Origin: Thermomicrobiales bacterium
GTDB taxonomy: Bacteria; Chloroflexota; Chloroflexia; Thermomicrobiales; CFX8
Assembly: GCA_037045155.1 (NCBI GenBank)
Contig: JBAOIG010000003.1
Coordinates: forward strand, 62,001-126,000
Direction: 5' to 3'
Length of the DNA: 64,000 bases
The notes beneath the pieces were generated by a model. The model had not been told where the DNA came from, ran no database searches, and worked only from the letters and a program-made list of their open reading frames with translations. Of the stretch, positions 50,752 through 59,049 are shown one piece after another (positions within the stretch are counted from its first letter, which is position 1; every line of letters begins with the position of its first letter). The position numbers and the translations under genes were made by a program.

Positions 50752-51325
50752 GAGTGTTGAGGCGACGGCCGATCGAGGAGCGCAGGGCGCCAATGAGGCG
50801 TGCGGTGCCGTCAGCCATTTCAATGTGTTCTTCGAAGGTTGTGTTGTCGATGTACCCGAGATCGATAGCGAGATAGAGTTGCGATCGCACCTCTGCGCAT
50901 GAACCCTTGGCGATCGACAGGAACCGGAAGTACTCCTGTGTCGTCCCTCGTTCGTATCCCTCAGTGGGCTGTCAACGTCAAAGTGGCACACATGTTGGCG
51001 CGGCAGCCACCCCCCGTGGCCTGTCATTCTGAGCGCGCACGCGAAGAATCTCCCCTGCGCCGGGCTGCATCGAATGGGTGAGAGATCTTTCGCTGCGGCT
51101 CAAGATGACAAGACAAGCGGGTGGCTATCGATCGGACAGCTAGACGTTGACAACCCACTCAGCGATATTAGACATAACCGACACCGCGGCGCGTCGCATC
51201 TGGTCGCACAGGCCGAAATCGCGCCGCATCGCTTCACTGCGGGTTATCTCATATACAGCACCTGCTAACGTCCGCGCATGCTGCCAAGCAACGAGATCCT
51301 CAAACCGTGTCACCTTCGGGTACAT
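50744..51325 (-). pseudogene. Four-helix-bundle protein (S23/TIGR02436-like) split by a MITE
   Basis: Both halves of one gene are visible. The 5' part (51325 down to 51158) encodes MYPKVTRFEDLVAWQHARTL (start) through AAVSVMSNIAE. The 3' part (about 50964 down to 50744) resumes with GYERGTTQEYFRFLSIAKGS and ends ALRSSIGRRLNTLK. Together they give the full family sequence, with the universally found NIAEG-YERGT junction broken exactly at the insertion. With the element present, translation from the ATG would stop after 61 residues, the last five from the element. Removing the element and one target copy restores the frame. Function of the family is not known; members were first seen in rRNA intervening sequences. 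Confidence 0.87.
50965..51157. mobile_element. 193-bp MITE with 17-bp inverted ends and CTCAG target duplication
   Basis: The ends TGGGCTGTCAACGTC and GACGTTGACAACCCA are inverted repeats with one mismatch. The element is flanked on both sides by CTCAG (50960-50964 and 51158-51162), a 5-bp target duplication. The interior is itself near-palindromic: TGTCATTCTGAGCGCG...GAAGAATCTC against GAGATCTTTCGCTGCGGCTCAAGATGACA. No coding capacity, so it needs a transposase in trans. A diverged copy lies at 61972. Confidence 0.85.
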
Positions 51326-51337
51326 GACTCGTGCCTA

Positions 51338-51373
51338 CCCCCTCGTCCCTCGTCCCTGACCCCCCATCCCTCA
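51338..51373. repeat. Period-7 C-rich tract
   Basis: Units CCTCGTC, CCTCGTC, CCTGACC, CCCCATC, CCTCA. It lies between the 5' end of the split gene and the end of the NUDIX gene, touching the NUDIX stop. Confidence 0.8.
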
Positions 51374-51868
51374 CATAAACAGCTTCCACGAATCGGGTGT
51401 TGAGCCGGGGAACTGGTAGGCGTAGTCGTCGGCGTGGGAGTGGGGGAGGATCGCGCCGGTGGCGAGGCGGGTGGCGAGGTACTTCACGAGGTAGACGACA
51501 TCGTCGCGCTGGGCGATGTCGACGAAGGACAGGTAGCGGGCGTCGTCGTTCTCCTGGCCGTCGCCGGCCGGCTCGCCGGAGAGATGCTCCAGCAGCCAGA
51601 GAATGTAGGTGTCGGTGTTCGGGCCGTCGTAGCGCGAGCGCAGGCCGACGATCCCCAGTGGGCGGGCCTCGACGCCCGTCTCCTCGCGCACCTCGCGGGC
51701 GGCGGCGACATCCAGCGTCTCGCCCGGGTCCAGCAGCCCGCCCGGCAGCATGTAGCGCCCCTGGCTGGGTCCATAGGTCATCCGCACGACCAGCAGCGAC
51801 GATTCGCGGACGACCAGCGCGCCGACCGACGTGACGTTGCGCGGCGGCCGGCCCGGCTGCTCGGTCAT
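51371..51868 (-). CDS. NUDIX hydrolase
   Basis: 165-aa enzyme cleaving a nucleoside diphosphate linked to another group. The NUDIX box is complete at residues 44-66: Gly44, Glu50, then REVREETGV (58-66). The strand before it, GRYMLPGG, is typical. A long C-terminal segment beyond the domain (from about residue 125) may carry substrate specificity, which cannot be read here. Confidence 0.92.
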   Translation of the reverse strand: MTEQPGRPPRNVTSVGALVVRESSLLVVRMTYGPSQGRYMLPGGLLDPGETLDVAAAREVREETGVEARPLGIVGLRSRYDGPNTDTYILWLLEHLSGEPAGDGQENDDARYLSFVDIAQRDDVVYLVKYLATRLATGAILPHSHADDYAYQFPGSTPDSWKLFM

Positions 51869-51894
51869 CAGTGGCTCCTCATGGCTGGCTGCCG

Positions 51895-52713
51895 CTACTG
51901 CACCCGCACCCGATAGAGGTATTCCGTCATCTGGTCGCCCTGGTCCTCAACGCCCTTGACCATCGGCCAGGTGACCTTGGCGTAGACAAGGTACTCGCCG
52001 GGGTTGACGGTGAGCGCGAAGGTCAGATCTCCCCCGTCGATCGTCTTGCTGATGACCGGGTCTGTCTGGCGGACGAAGGCGGGGGTCTTGTTCGGGATGC
52101 CCTGCGCGTTGGTCGGGGTCGCAACGTTGCCCTCGGCCGGGAACACCTCGATCACTGTCGATTGCGGGGTCGGGCTGCCGTCCTGGAAGTAGAGCTGCGC
52201 CTGCTCGCCGGCCACCGCGATGGCGAACGACGGGTCGAGCTGAATGAACGGCGCGGTGACCTTGCCGCCGGAGTTTGCGCTCACCGACCACCAGTTATAG
52301 GTGCCGACGCCGGCGAAGGCAGTCGACCGGGTGGTCAGCGTCAGCAACGTCGATGTTGGCGGGAAGACGACATTCTCGCCCGGTGGCGGCGTCGGCAGGA
52401 TCACCTTCTCATTCGGGCCGATCGTCGCTGGCGGCTGGGTCGGGCCGAGCGTCGGCGTCGGCGCGTTTGCGATCGCCGTGGCTGTCCCGGCGACGGCGGT
52501 CCGCTGGGCCTCGAGCGTTGGGTTGACAGTCGGGCTCCATCCCGGAGGAACCGGCGTGAACGTCTCCATTGAAATGAGCCCGGTCTTCGGACCCGAGTTG
52601 CCCATGCACGCCTGCAGTGTCAGCACAGCCAGCGCCGCCAGCGTGAGCAGGATGCCCAGACGCACCGCGCGCCCCGGGCGTGTTGAGGTCGTCGTGTTGT
52701 TGTGGGATGACAA
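51895..52713 (-). CDS. Lipoprotein with Pro/Thr-rich linker, unknown function
   Basis: About 272 aa. I choose TTG 52713 because GAGGAA lies upstream; an in-phase ATG at 52764 lacks such a site. The lipobox LTLQAC gives Cys36. A Thr/Pro/Ala-rich segment (about residues 45-100) is followed by a beta-rich domain with GTYNWWSVSANSGG and a second with DLTFALTVNPGEYLVYAKVT, which look like extracellular sandwich folds. No family recognised. Confidence 0.7.
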   Translation of the reverse strand: MSSHNNTTTSTRPGRAVRLGILLTLAALAVLTLQACMGNSGPKTGLISMETFTPVPPGWSPTVNPTLEAQRTAVAGTATAIANAPTPTLGPTQPPATIGPNEKVILPTPPPGENVVFPPTSTLLTLTTRSTAFAGVGTYNWWSVSANSGGKVTAPFIQLDPSFAIAVAGEQAQLYFQDGSPTPQSTVIEVFPAEGNVATPTNAQGIPNKTPAFVRQTDPVISKTIDGGDLTFALTVNPGEYLVYAKVTWPMVKGVEDQGDQMTEYLYRVRVQ

Positions 52714-53197
52714 AAGGCATTCCTCATCGTTCGTCTTCCGCCCATTCGGCGGCGTCAGGACCATCGGGAAGTATAACGGGCGACGCGCGCTGAGGTTACA
52801 GGCCGGCTAGCTTCCCGGCCGTCGTGCCGGCCCGGCCGGCGAGCTCCTCCCTGCCGCCGACCCCCGCGACTCTCGATATCCCCGCGACCCGCTCCACAGC
52901 TCCCGCCCACCATGACATAACCGTCAGAAGCATCAAACACTGCTACAGCGCAGATCAGTGTCGATTCTCAGAGTTGTATTGTGTCTACGATCATGCACAG
53001 ATATACTCTGCGGAAACACCGTATGAAGATCTGCTCTGCAAGCCGGAAGGAGGCGGGTAGGGGTGGTGCGCGGCGACCTGGACTGCTGATAGCTCGGGAC
53101 GTCTGAATTGCTGCCGCGTGAATGGAGATGCTTGCCAGCGCGGCAGTCGGGGGAAACGCAAGCAGATGTGTCTCGTTGGAAGGGGAACTGACGAGTG
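52714..53197. other. 484-base divergent region before surface protein 1
   Basis: No gene is supported. A promoter-like sequence (52979-53007) and a leader of about 190 bases lead to surface protein 1. Within the leader CTGCCGCG pairs with CGCGGCAG (53112 region to 53144 region), and GCTTGC can alternatively pair with GCAAGC, so two exclusive folds are possible. The leader does not obviously match those of paralogs 2 and 3. Confidence 0.5.
52979..53007 (+). promoter_or_regulatory. Promoter-like sequence for surface protein 1
   Basis: TTGTGT (52979-52984), 17-base spacer, TATACT (53002-53007). The -10 hexamer is identical to those of paralogs 2 and 3; the -35 is weaker. Confidence 0.5.
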
Positions 53198-56100
53198 ATG
53201 AAGAAGCCGTCACGGTTTCTTCGGGTAGTAGCGACATTGGGGATGCTGGCGGGGTTGTTGGCCGTCCTTGGGGGGACGCCAGCCGCTGCGGCCGCTCCGA
53301 GTCCTGGTTGGGACCCGGGCGTCGCGCCAGGCAACCTGTTCTTTTCCATTGGTGGGGCCCAGGAGGTCTATTTCCCGTGGGTCTACAACAACGACAGCTT
53401 CGGCCTGGGTGAGGCGAACGGATCGGTCACGGTCCAGAACCTGACGCACGTCGATGGCTATGTCTTCTTCTACGTTGGTGATGGCGACGGCTGGACATAC
53501 ACCTCGTATGCCAACCTGGCCGGCGGCGCGTCGAAGACCTTCTCGGCCGCCTCCATCGGAGTCCCGGCCCCGGGCGCTCCGGTCATGGCAGCCATCTATG
53601 AGGAGAAGATCTCCTACGATGGCACGAAGTACGTCTGCGAAGGCGACTACGGGCACGACATCAACGCAGACGGCGACTTCAACGACTGCGACTACATCGC
53701 GGTGCGGAAGAACGTGCTCGTCCCGCTGTGGGCTGCTGGTCTGGTCAAGTCGGCGGTTGCCGGCGCGAGCCTGCCATACACCACATCGGCGGACAGCTCG
53801 GTCTCGGGGTACAACGGCCTGAGCGGCGCAGAGGTCGGGCGGTTCGACGAGCACTACCTGCCGATCGTGCAGACGAATAGCGGTCCGGGCGGCGCGTGGG
53901 ACACCCGTGTGACGGTGGCGAACCTGCGTGGGGATGCCAATGCGGGGGTAGAGCTGCGCTTCTTCCCGAACAACGGGGATGGTTCCGGCTCGCTGCAGAC
54001 CGGTTGGCAGCAGAGCGTGCTGGTGAACCCGGGCGCGGTGTACCAGCTGACGTTGTCGGACTGGGTGCCTGAGGGGTGGACCGGCGCGGTGCACATTTAC
54101 TCAGACACTGCGGTGGGCGTGATCGCCGACCGGTATAAGGCCGGCACGAACATGTGGCTGACGAATACCGGCTCCAACGCCAACTTCGAGTGGGACAATT
54201 CGCTCTACGGCATCTTCACCGGCCAGTACGTGCTGTTCGCGCCGCTGGTGTACATGGACTACAACGGCTGGAACACCGGCTTCTCGGTCGCGAACCTGGT
54301 TAGCGCCGATAACAACATCAACATCCAGTACGTGCACAACGGCAATGCCATCCAGGTGCTGACGCAGCGGTTGTCGGCGCACGGGATGATCACCGCCTAC
54401 CGGCCGAGCCAGCCGGACCAGGACCAGAACCAGCAGAACGTGATGTTCGACCAGGTTGCTGGGGCGCTGATCCTGTCGGACGCGCCAGTGGCGGTGGCGG
54501 TCGACGCCGTCAAGTACTTCGGGAACGACAACAACGTCGGTCAGGCGATGACGTACAACGCCACTGCTGCGCTGAGCACCGCCCAGGCGATGCCGCTGGT
54601 GCAGAAGGGCAACCCGGCGACGGGCATGGGGGCGACCTCGGGTCTGGCGCTCTTGAACCCGTTGCCGCTGCCGAACGCGATGGCGGTGACCTGGCTGAAC
54701 CAGTCGGGGTACAACGCGGCGAACTTCGGGACATCGACGATCATCGTGCCGGCGCAGTCGATCGGGATTGCGTACACGATGACGCAGCACAACCTGCCGA
54801 ACGGGTACTACGGGTCGGCGGTGGTGCACGCGAACCTGCCGTTCACGATGGTCTCGGCGAACGTCGATTACCAGGTGCAGGGTGATGGCTCGGTGATCTG
54901 GAACGGGTACAACCCGTGCGGATTGTTCCGGGCGTACCAGGAAGACTGTGTCTGGGGTTGGCCGGAACAGCCGGGCCTCGCGACACTGACCAAGATCGTC
55001 GTCGACAAGGAAGGCAATCCGATCGCGGGTGTCAAGGTCACCTTCGACGGCCAGGATGTCAACGGCGACCTCCAGAACGGCGAGGGCTACACCGATGCCG
55101 ATGGCATCGTCAGCTGGAGTAGCCTGGTGGCCGGAACCTACAACATCAACGTCGTCGGCGCGCCGGCCGGCTACATGTTCGGCCCCGATTCGGACCTGAG
55201 TGACACGAAGATCCTCCTGATCGAGGGCGCCAGTGTTACTAAGACCAACATCGTCACGCTGATCCGCCTCACTGCGACGATCACCAAGACCGTCGTCAGC
55301 CAGCCGGAGAACGGCTACCCGATGGTCGGGATGACGGTCGCGGTCTACGCGGCAGCCGACTGCCCGGCGCTCGGCGATACCGTCGCTGACACCTCCGGCG
55401 CGCTGGCGTCCGGCACGACCGACGCGAACGGGCAGGTCGAGCTGACCTTCGACGTTTCCGTAGGCGGCACGGCGGTCTGCGTCGTCGTCATCAATGGGTC
55501 CGGCAAGGTCGTCTCGGTCGACAGTGGTCTGACCTATGGGCCGGCCGCGACCGACGAGATCACGAACGTCGTCGCGGCGACAGCGACGATCACGAAGACG
55601 GTTGTGCGCCCCGGCCCTGCGGATGGCGCGGATATCCCGATCGAGGGCGTGGCGGTCGCGTTGTACGGCGGCGGGTCGTGCCCTGCGGTGGGCACGACGG
55701 CGGTTCTCGCGAACGCGCTGACCAGCGGGACGACTGATGCCAACGGCGAAGTCGCGCTGACGATCGACGTTGCGACGACGGGCGCGTCGGTGTGCCTGGT
55801 TGTGCTCGACGCGAACAACAAGGTTGTCAGCCTCGACTCCAGCGTGCCGATGCTCTATCCGGGCGACGACGTCCAGGTCTGGAACAAGATCAGCACCTTC
55901 CTGGATGTCTGGCTTGCGAATGGATTCTGGCTGAGTATTGACGGAGTTGCGATCTTCGTGTTCGACCATGCCTGCCCGGCTGGCGGGCCGGGGACATCCG
56001 GGGCCTTCTGGAAGGCTACACGCGTACCCGCGATGATGGCTCCAACGCAGTGGTCGATTCCGATTCCTCCCGGTCCGTTCTGTGTCGCCATCGGGATCTA

Positions 56101-56239
56101 CAATGACAAGTCGGTGAATGCTTGGGCGGGCGGCACGATCCTGCTGGGCGATCCGGTCGAGACTGGCTCTACCTCCTCAGACGTGATCATTAAGCCCGTG
56201 TCCCCCGGTTTGATCGCCACGATCACGATCCAGCCATAA
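53198..56239 (+). CDS. Secreted surface protein 1 with C-terminal Cna-B/SpaA-like domains
   Basis: 1013-aa exported protein; function unknown. ATG 53198 (an in-phase GTG directly precedes it). The signal KKPSRFLRVVATLGMLAGLL ends in a poly-Ala AxA region near residue 34. Residues about 35-585 are shared with paralogs 2 and 3: YFPWVYNND, DTRVTVANL, GSGSLQTGWQQ, ADRYKAGTNMWLTN and YNGWNTGFSVANL, which look like repeated beta-sandwich units. Unlike its paralogs it then has about 420 further residues in three or four prealbumin-like units (KIVVDKEGNPIAGVKVTFDG, ITKTVVSQPENGYPMVGMTV, ITKTVVRPGPADG). No sortase signal or anchor is visible. Likely a cell-surface or matrix protein. Confidence 0.8.
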   Translation: MKKPSRFLRVVATLGMLAGLLAVLGGTPAAAAAPSPGWDPGVAPGNLFFSIGGAQEVYFPWVYNNDSFGLGEANGSVTVQNLTHVDGYVFFYVGDGDGWTYTSYANLAGGASKTFSAASIGVPAPGAPVMAAIYEEKISYDGTKYVCEGDYGHDINADGDFNDCDYIAVRKNVLVPLWAAGLVKSAVAGASLPYTTSADSSVSGYNGLSGAEVGRFDEHYLPIVQTNSGPGGAWDTRVTVANLRGDANAGVELRFFPNNGDGSGSLQTGWQQSVLVNPGAVYQLTLSDWVPEGWTGAVHIYSDTAVGVIADRYKAGTNMWLTNTGSNANFEWDNSLYGIFTGQYVLFAPLVYMDYNGWNTGFSVANLVSADNNINIQYVHNGNAIQVLTQRLSAHGMITAYRPSQPDQDQNQQNVMFDQVAGALILSDAPVAVAVDAVKYFGNDNNVGQAMTYNATAALSTAQAMPLVQKGNPATGMGATSGLALLNPLPLPNAMAVTWLNQSGYNAANFGTSTIIVPAQSIGIAYTMTQHNLPNGYYGSAVVHANLPFTMVSANVDYQVQGDGSVIWNGYNPCGLFRAYQEDCVWGWPEQPGLATLTKIVVDKEGNPIAGVKVTFDGQDVNGDLQNGEGYTDADGIVSWSSLVAGTYNINVVGAPAGYMFGPDSDLSDTKILLIEGASVTKTNIVTLIRLTATITKTVVSQPENGYPMVGMTVAVYAAADCPALGDTVADTSGALASGTTDANGQVELTFDVSVGGTAVCVVVINGSGKVVSVDSGLTYGPAATDEITNVVAATATITKTVVRPGPADGADIPIEGVAVALYGGGSCPAVGTTAVLANALTSGTTDANGEVALTIDVATTGASVCLVVLDANNKVVSLDSSVPMLYPGDDVQVWNKISTFLDVWLANGFWLSIDGVAIFVFDHACPAGGPGTSGAFWKATRVPAMMAPTQWSIPIPPGPFCVAIGIYNDKSVNAWAGGTILLGDPVETGSTSSDVIIKPVSPGLIATITIQP

Positions 56240-56275
56240 GCGCGAGCGCTGCTGACACAGCCAGACGCTGAGGGC

Positions 56276-56297
56276 GACCCCCGGGAAACCGGGGGTC
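56276..56297 (+). terminator. Terminator after surface protein 1
   Basis: Perfect 9-bp stem GACCCCCGG / CCGGGGGTC with a GAAA tetraloop and GTTCGTTTCG tail. The identical stem-loop follows the other two paralogs (58964, 61826). Confidence 0.85.
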
Positions 56298-56306
56298 GTT
56301 CGTTTC

Positions 56307-56341
56307 GGGGGGGCGAGGGGCGAGGGATGAGGGACGAGGGA
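56307..56341. repeat. Period-7 G-rich tract
   Basis: GCGAGGG, GCGAGGG, ATGAGGG, ACGAGGG after a run of seven G, immediately after the terminator of surface protein 1. Confidence 0.8.
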
Positions 56342-56347
56342 GTCACC

Positions 56348-56388
56348 ACCGCTCGTTGTCATTCCGAGCCGCAGCGAGGAATCTCCCT
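56348..56388. repeat. Dispersed element fragment (TGTCATTCCGAGC type)
   Basis: A CACCGCTCGT-TGTCATTCCGAGCCGCAGCG-AGGAATCTCC block that recurs at 59101 and 59269. Here only this left arm is present, followed by unrelated sequence. Confidence 0.75.
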
Positions 56389-56430
56389 GTCCATTCGTCA
56401 CTGACGATGGAGAGAGCGCGGGCGTCTTTA

Positions 56431-56474
56431 TCTCCCCTCTCCTCACAGGGGAGGGGCGGGGGGTGGGGTCCCCA
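56431..56474. repeat. Dispersed G-rich palindrome, copy 1
   Basis: CTCCCCTCTCCTCACAGGGG followed by AGGGGCGGGGGGTGGGG-TCCCC. A near-identical copy lies at 59528, in the equivalent position before paralog 3. The C-rich arm pairs with the G-rich arm, and the G-rich arm alone could form a quadruplex. Short false open frames ending GEGRGVG come from it. Confidence 0.75.
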
Positions 56475-56658
56475 GAAACCCGCCGGCCGAATCGCGCAAC
56501 CACCGGCGAGCTCGTGCGTTAGTAGAGTGTCAGGGATCAGCGCCGGCCGCGGGCCGGGTGAGCGCTCGATGGGCGCGCCGGTCTCCGACGTTCGCGAAGG
56601 CGACCGCGCCAGGTCCGCAAAGAGGCGCGTAAGTACGTGGACGACGGAGGCCCGCGCG

Positions 56659-56688
56659 TTGACAGCGCCAGCGCCCGTTCCCTATACT
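56659..56688 (+). promoter_or_regulatory. Promoter of surface protein 2
   Basis: GCG-TTGACA (56659-56664), 18-base spacer, TATACT (56683-56688), TCGGGC just after. The same CGCGTTGACA and CCTATACTCGGGC blocks occur before paralog 3, so this is a conserved, strong housekeeping-type promoter. Confidence 0.8.
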
Positions 56689-56881
56689 CGGGCGGGCCTG
56701 ACAAGCGTTGTGGCACTGTGTGGGGTAGCGAAAGGGGGCGTATAGCGAGGTGAAATACGCCAGCCGGAGGTGAAAGAGCCATGCCGGCACGACAGCGAAA
56801 AAGACCATCATCGGTTCGTGTGCTTGCGATGACGGTTGTGGGGTTCATGAACAAGCACAGTGGGGTTAAGGAGAACCAGAG
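56689..56881 (+). promoter_or_regulatory. Conserved 5' leader of surface protein 2
   Basis: About 190 nt between promoter and TTG start, conserved in parts with the leader at 59714. Shared blocks are GTGTGGGGTA-N-CGAAAGGGGGC (56718-56739) and, just before the ribosome-binding site, TGTGCTTG (56819-56826) pairing perfectly with CAAGCACA (56852-56859) around a 25-nt loop ending GGGGTTCATGAA. A further stem GGCGTAT/ATACGCC lies between. AAGGAG (56868) follows the last hairpin. Not a riboswitch class I recognise. Confidence 0.5.
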
Positions 56882-58897
56882 TTGAAGAAGCCCTCACGGT
56901 TTCTTCGGGTGGTAGCCACCCTGGGCATGCTGGCCGGACTGCTCGCCGTTTTCGGCGCGTCGCCTGCCGCTGCTGCCGCGCCGGATCCGGGATGGACGCC
57001 TGGCGTTGCGCCGGGCAACATCGTCGATACGGTCGCGAAGCCTGGCGCCCAGGAAGTCTACTTCCCGTGGGTCTACAATGGTGACAAGTTCAATGACACC
57101 GACCATCAGGATGATCGCCACGACTTTGGTCCGGCGAACGGATCGGTGTCGATCCAGAACCTGACGAATGTCGACGGCTACGTCTTCTTCTACGTTGGCA
57201 ACGGCAATGGCTGGACGTACACGACGTACGCCTTCCTGGCCGCTGGCGCGTCGAAGACCTTCTCGGCAGCGTCGATCGGCGTTCCGGCGTCGGGCGCTCC
57301 GGTTGTGGCCGGGCTGTACGAAGGTAAGCAATCGTACGATGGCTCGAAGTACGTCTGCGAAGGCGACTACGGGCATGACATCAACGACGACGGCGACTTC
57401 AACGACTGCGGGTACATCGCGGTGAAGAAGTCGTTCCTGTATCCGCTGACGGCTGGCGGCGTGGTGAAGTCGGCTGTGGCCGGCGCGAGCCTGCCGTACA
57501 CGACGTCTGCGGACAGCTCGGTCTCCGGCTACAACGGCATGTCGGGCGCTGAGGTCTACAACTGCTACTTCAACTACGACTGGGAGCTCTATCACACCGA
57601 TCCTGTCGTCGATCACGACTGGGATTGGCCGATCAACCCGGGCAGCCCGACTCACTGCGAAGGCTGGCCGCGTGACTTCTTCGTTGCGCAGGGTCTCTAC
57701 ATCCCGATCGTCCAGACCAACGTTGGTCCGGGCGGCGCATGGAACACCCGTGTGACGGTTGCGAACCTGGGCGTTGACGCCAACGCGGCGGTGACGCTGC
57801 GGTTCTTCCCGAACGACGGCGATGGCTCCGGCTCACTGCAGACCGGCTGGCAGCAGAACGTGCTGATCAGCGTCGGCGCGGTCTACCAGATCACCCTCTC
57901 GGACTACGTGCCGGAAGGCTGGACTGGTAACGTCCACATCCTGTCCGACGACCTGATCGGCGCGATCGCCGATCGGTACAAGGTCGGCACGGACATGTGG
58001 CTGACGAACATCGGCAGCCTGTCGACCTTCGAGGTCGGCGAGTTCTCCTACGGGCCGGTTCAGGGTGGTAGCGCTGATGGTGGCTTCTACTATCCGTTCG
58101 CCGGTCAGTACGCGCTGTTCGCGCCGCTGGTCTACATGGACTACAACGGCTGGAACACCGGCTTCTCGGTGTCGAACCTGGTGGAGACGGACAACAACGT
58201 CAACATCCAGTACGTGCACAACGGCAACGCGATTCAGGTCGTGACGCAGCGGCTCGCGCCGCACGGCATGCTGACGGCCTATCGGCCGAGCCAGCCGGAC
58301 CAGGACCAGAATCAGCAAAATCCGATGTACGACCAGGTTGCTGGCGCGCTGATTCTGTCAGACTACCCGGTTGCCGCGGCGGTTGACGCGGTCAAGTACT
58401 TCGGCAACGACAACAACGTTGGCCAGGCGATGACGTACAACGCCACGGCGAACCTGAGCAACGTGCAGTTCTTCCCGCTGGTGCAGAAGGGGAATCCGGC
58501 GACGGGCATGGGGGCGACCTCGGGTCTGTCGATGCTGAACCCGCTGCCGATCCAGAACTCGATCCAGGTGATGTGGCTGAACCAGAGTGGCTACAACGCC
58601 TCGAACTTCGGGATCAGCACGCTGATCATCCCGGCGCAGTCGATCGGGATTGCGTACACGATGACGCAGCACAACCTGCCGAACGGGTACTACGGCTCGG
58701 CGGTCGCGATGTCGTACGTGCTGCCATTCGTGGCGGTGACGGCGAACGTGGACTACCAGGTGCAGGGTGACGGCTCGGTGGTCTGGAACGGGTACAACCC
58801 ATGCGGTCTGTTCCGTTCGATCGACTACACGGGCGATCAGACCGGCTACTGCGTCTTCGGCATGCAGATGCCGGACGGCGGCGAGCCAGTCAACTAG
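56882..58897 (+). CDS. Secreted surface protein 2
   Basis: 671-aa paralog of surface protein 1. TTG start at 56882 after AAGGAGAACC; the same TTG context is kept in paralog 3. The signal (KKPSRFLRVVATLGMLAGLL, AAAAAP near residue 34) is nearly identical among the paralogs. The mature protein repeats the same order of blocks: YFPWVYNGD, VFFYVGNGNGWTYTTYAFLA, NTRVTVANLGVDANAAVTLR, ADRYKVGTDMWLTN, YNGWNTGFSVSNL, GSVVWNGYNPCG. A paralog-specific insert rich in Trp, His and Asp lies near residues 222-262. It ends without an anchor. Function unknown; abundant export is suggested by the strong promoter. Confidence 0.82.
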   Translation: MKKPSRFLRVVATLGMLAGLLAVFGASPAAAAAPDPGWTPGVAPGNIVDTVAKPGAQEVYFPWVYNGDKFNDTDHQDDRHDFGPANGSVSIQNLTNVDGYVFFYVGNGNGWTYTTYAFLAAGASKTFSAASIGVPASGAPVVAGLYEGKQSYDGSKYVCEGDYGHDINDDGDFNDCGYIAVKKSFLYPLTAGGVVKSAVAGASLPYTTSADSSVSGYNGMSGAEVYNCYFNYDWELYHTDPVVDHDWDWPINPGSPTHCEGWPRDFFVAQGLYIPIVQTNVGPGGAWNTRVTVANLGVDANAAVTLRFFPNDGDGSGSLQTGWQQNVLISVGAVYQITLSDYVPEGWTGNVHILSDDLIGAIADRYKVGTDMWLTNIGSLSTFEVGEFSYGPVQGGSADGGFYYPFAGQYALFAPLVYMDYNGWNTGFSVSNLVETDNNVNIQYVHNGNAIQVVTQRLAPHGMLTAYRPSQPDQDQNQQNPMYDQVAGALILSDYPVAAAVDAVKYFGNDNNVGQAMTYNATANLSNVQFFPLVQKGNPATGMGATSGLSMLNPLPIQNSIQVMWLNQSGYNASNFGISTLIIPAQSIGIAYTMTQHNLPNGYYGSAVAMSYVLPFVAVTANVDYQVQGDGSVVWNGYNPCGLFRSIDYTGDQTGYCVFGMQMPDGGEPVN

Positions 58898-58963
58898 TTG
58901 CCACCGGACACCAAGGGCGGCGCGCAGCCCGATCGCCTGATCTGACTGACGAAGCTCTGGAGG

Positions 58964-58985
58964 GACCCCCGGGAAACCGGGGGTC
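58964..58985 (+). terminator. Terminator after surface protein 2
   Basis: GACCCCCGG-GAAA-CCGGGGGTC followed by TTTTCTTTTT, a textbook intrinsic terminator. About 50 bases before it are also shared with the end of paralog 3. Confidence 0.92.
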
Positions 58986-58995
58986 TTTTCTTTTT

Positions 58996-59030
58996 GGGGG
59001 ACGGGGGATGCGGGATGCGGGACGGGGGCG
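58996..59030. repeat. Period-7 G-rich tract
   Basis: GGGGGAC, GGGGGAT, GCGGGAT, GCGGGAC, GGGGGCG: five seven-base units directly abutting the T tract of the terminator. Confidence 0.85.
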
Positions 59031-59049
59031 ACGCTGGCCCTTTGTCATC

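Noticed and set aside
48976..51027. 683-codon minus-strand frame opposite glpD
   Set aside because: glpD on the plus strand is certain from its FAD and family motifs; the antisense frame has no ribosome-binding site or known domain.
54101..55969. 622-codon open frame on the minus strand opposite surface protein 1
   Set aside because: Antisense to a gene with a signal peptide, conserved repeats and a terminator. The long frame results from GC-rich codon third positions; its sequence is Arg/His/Val-rich without any family feature.
56689..56881. Known riboswitch class (cyclic di-GMP or cyclic di-AMP) before the surface proteins
   Set aside because: The hairpins and conserved blocks do not match the consensus of either class that I can recall; kept only as an unclassified leader.
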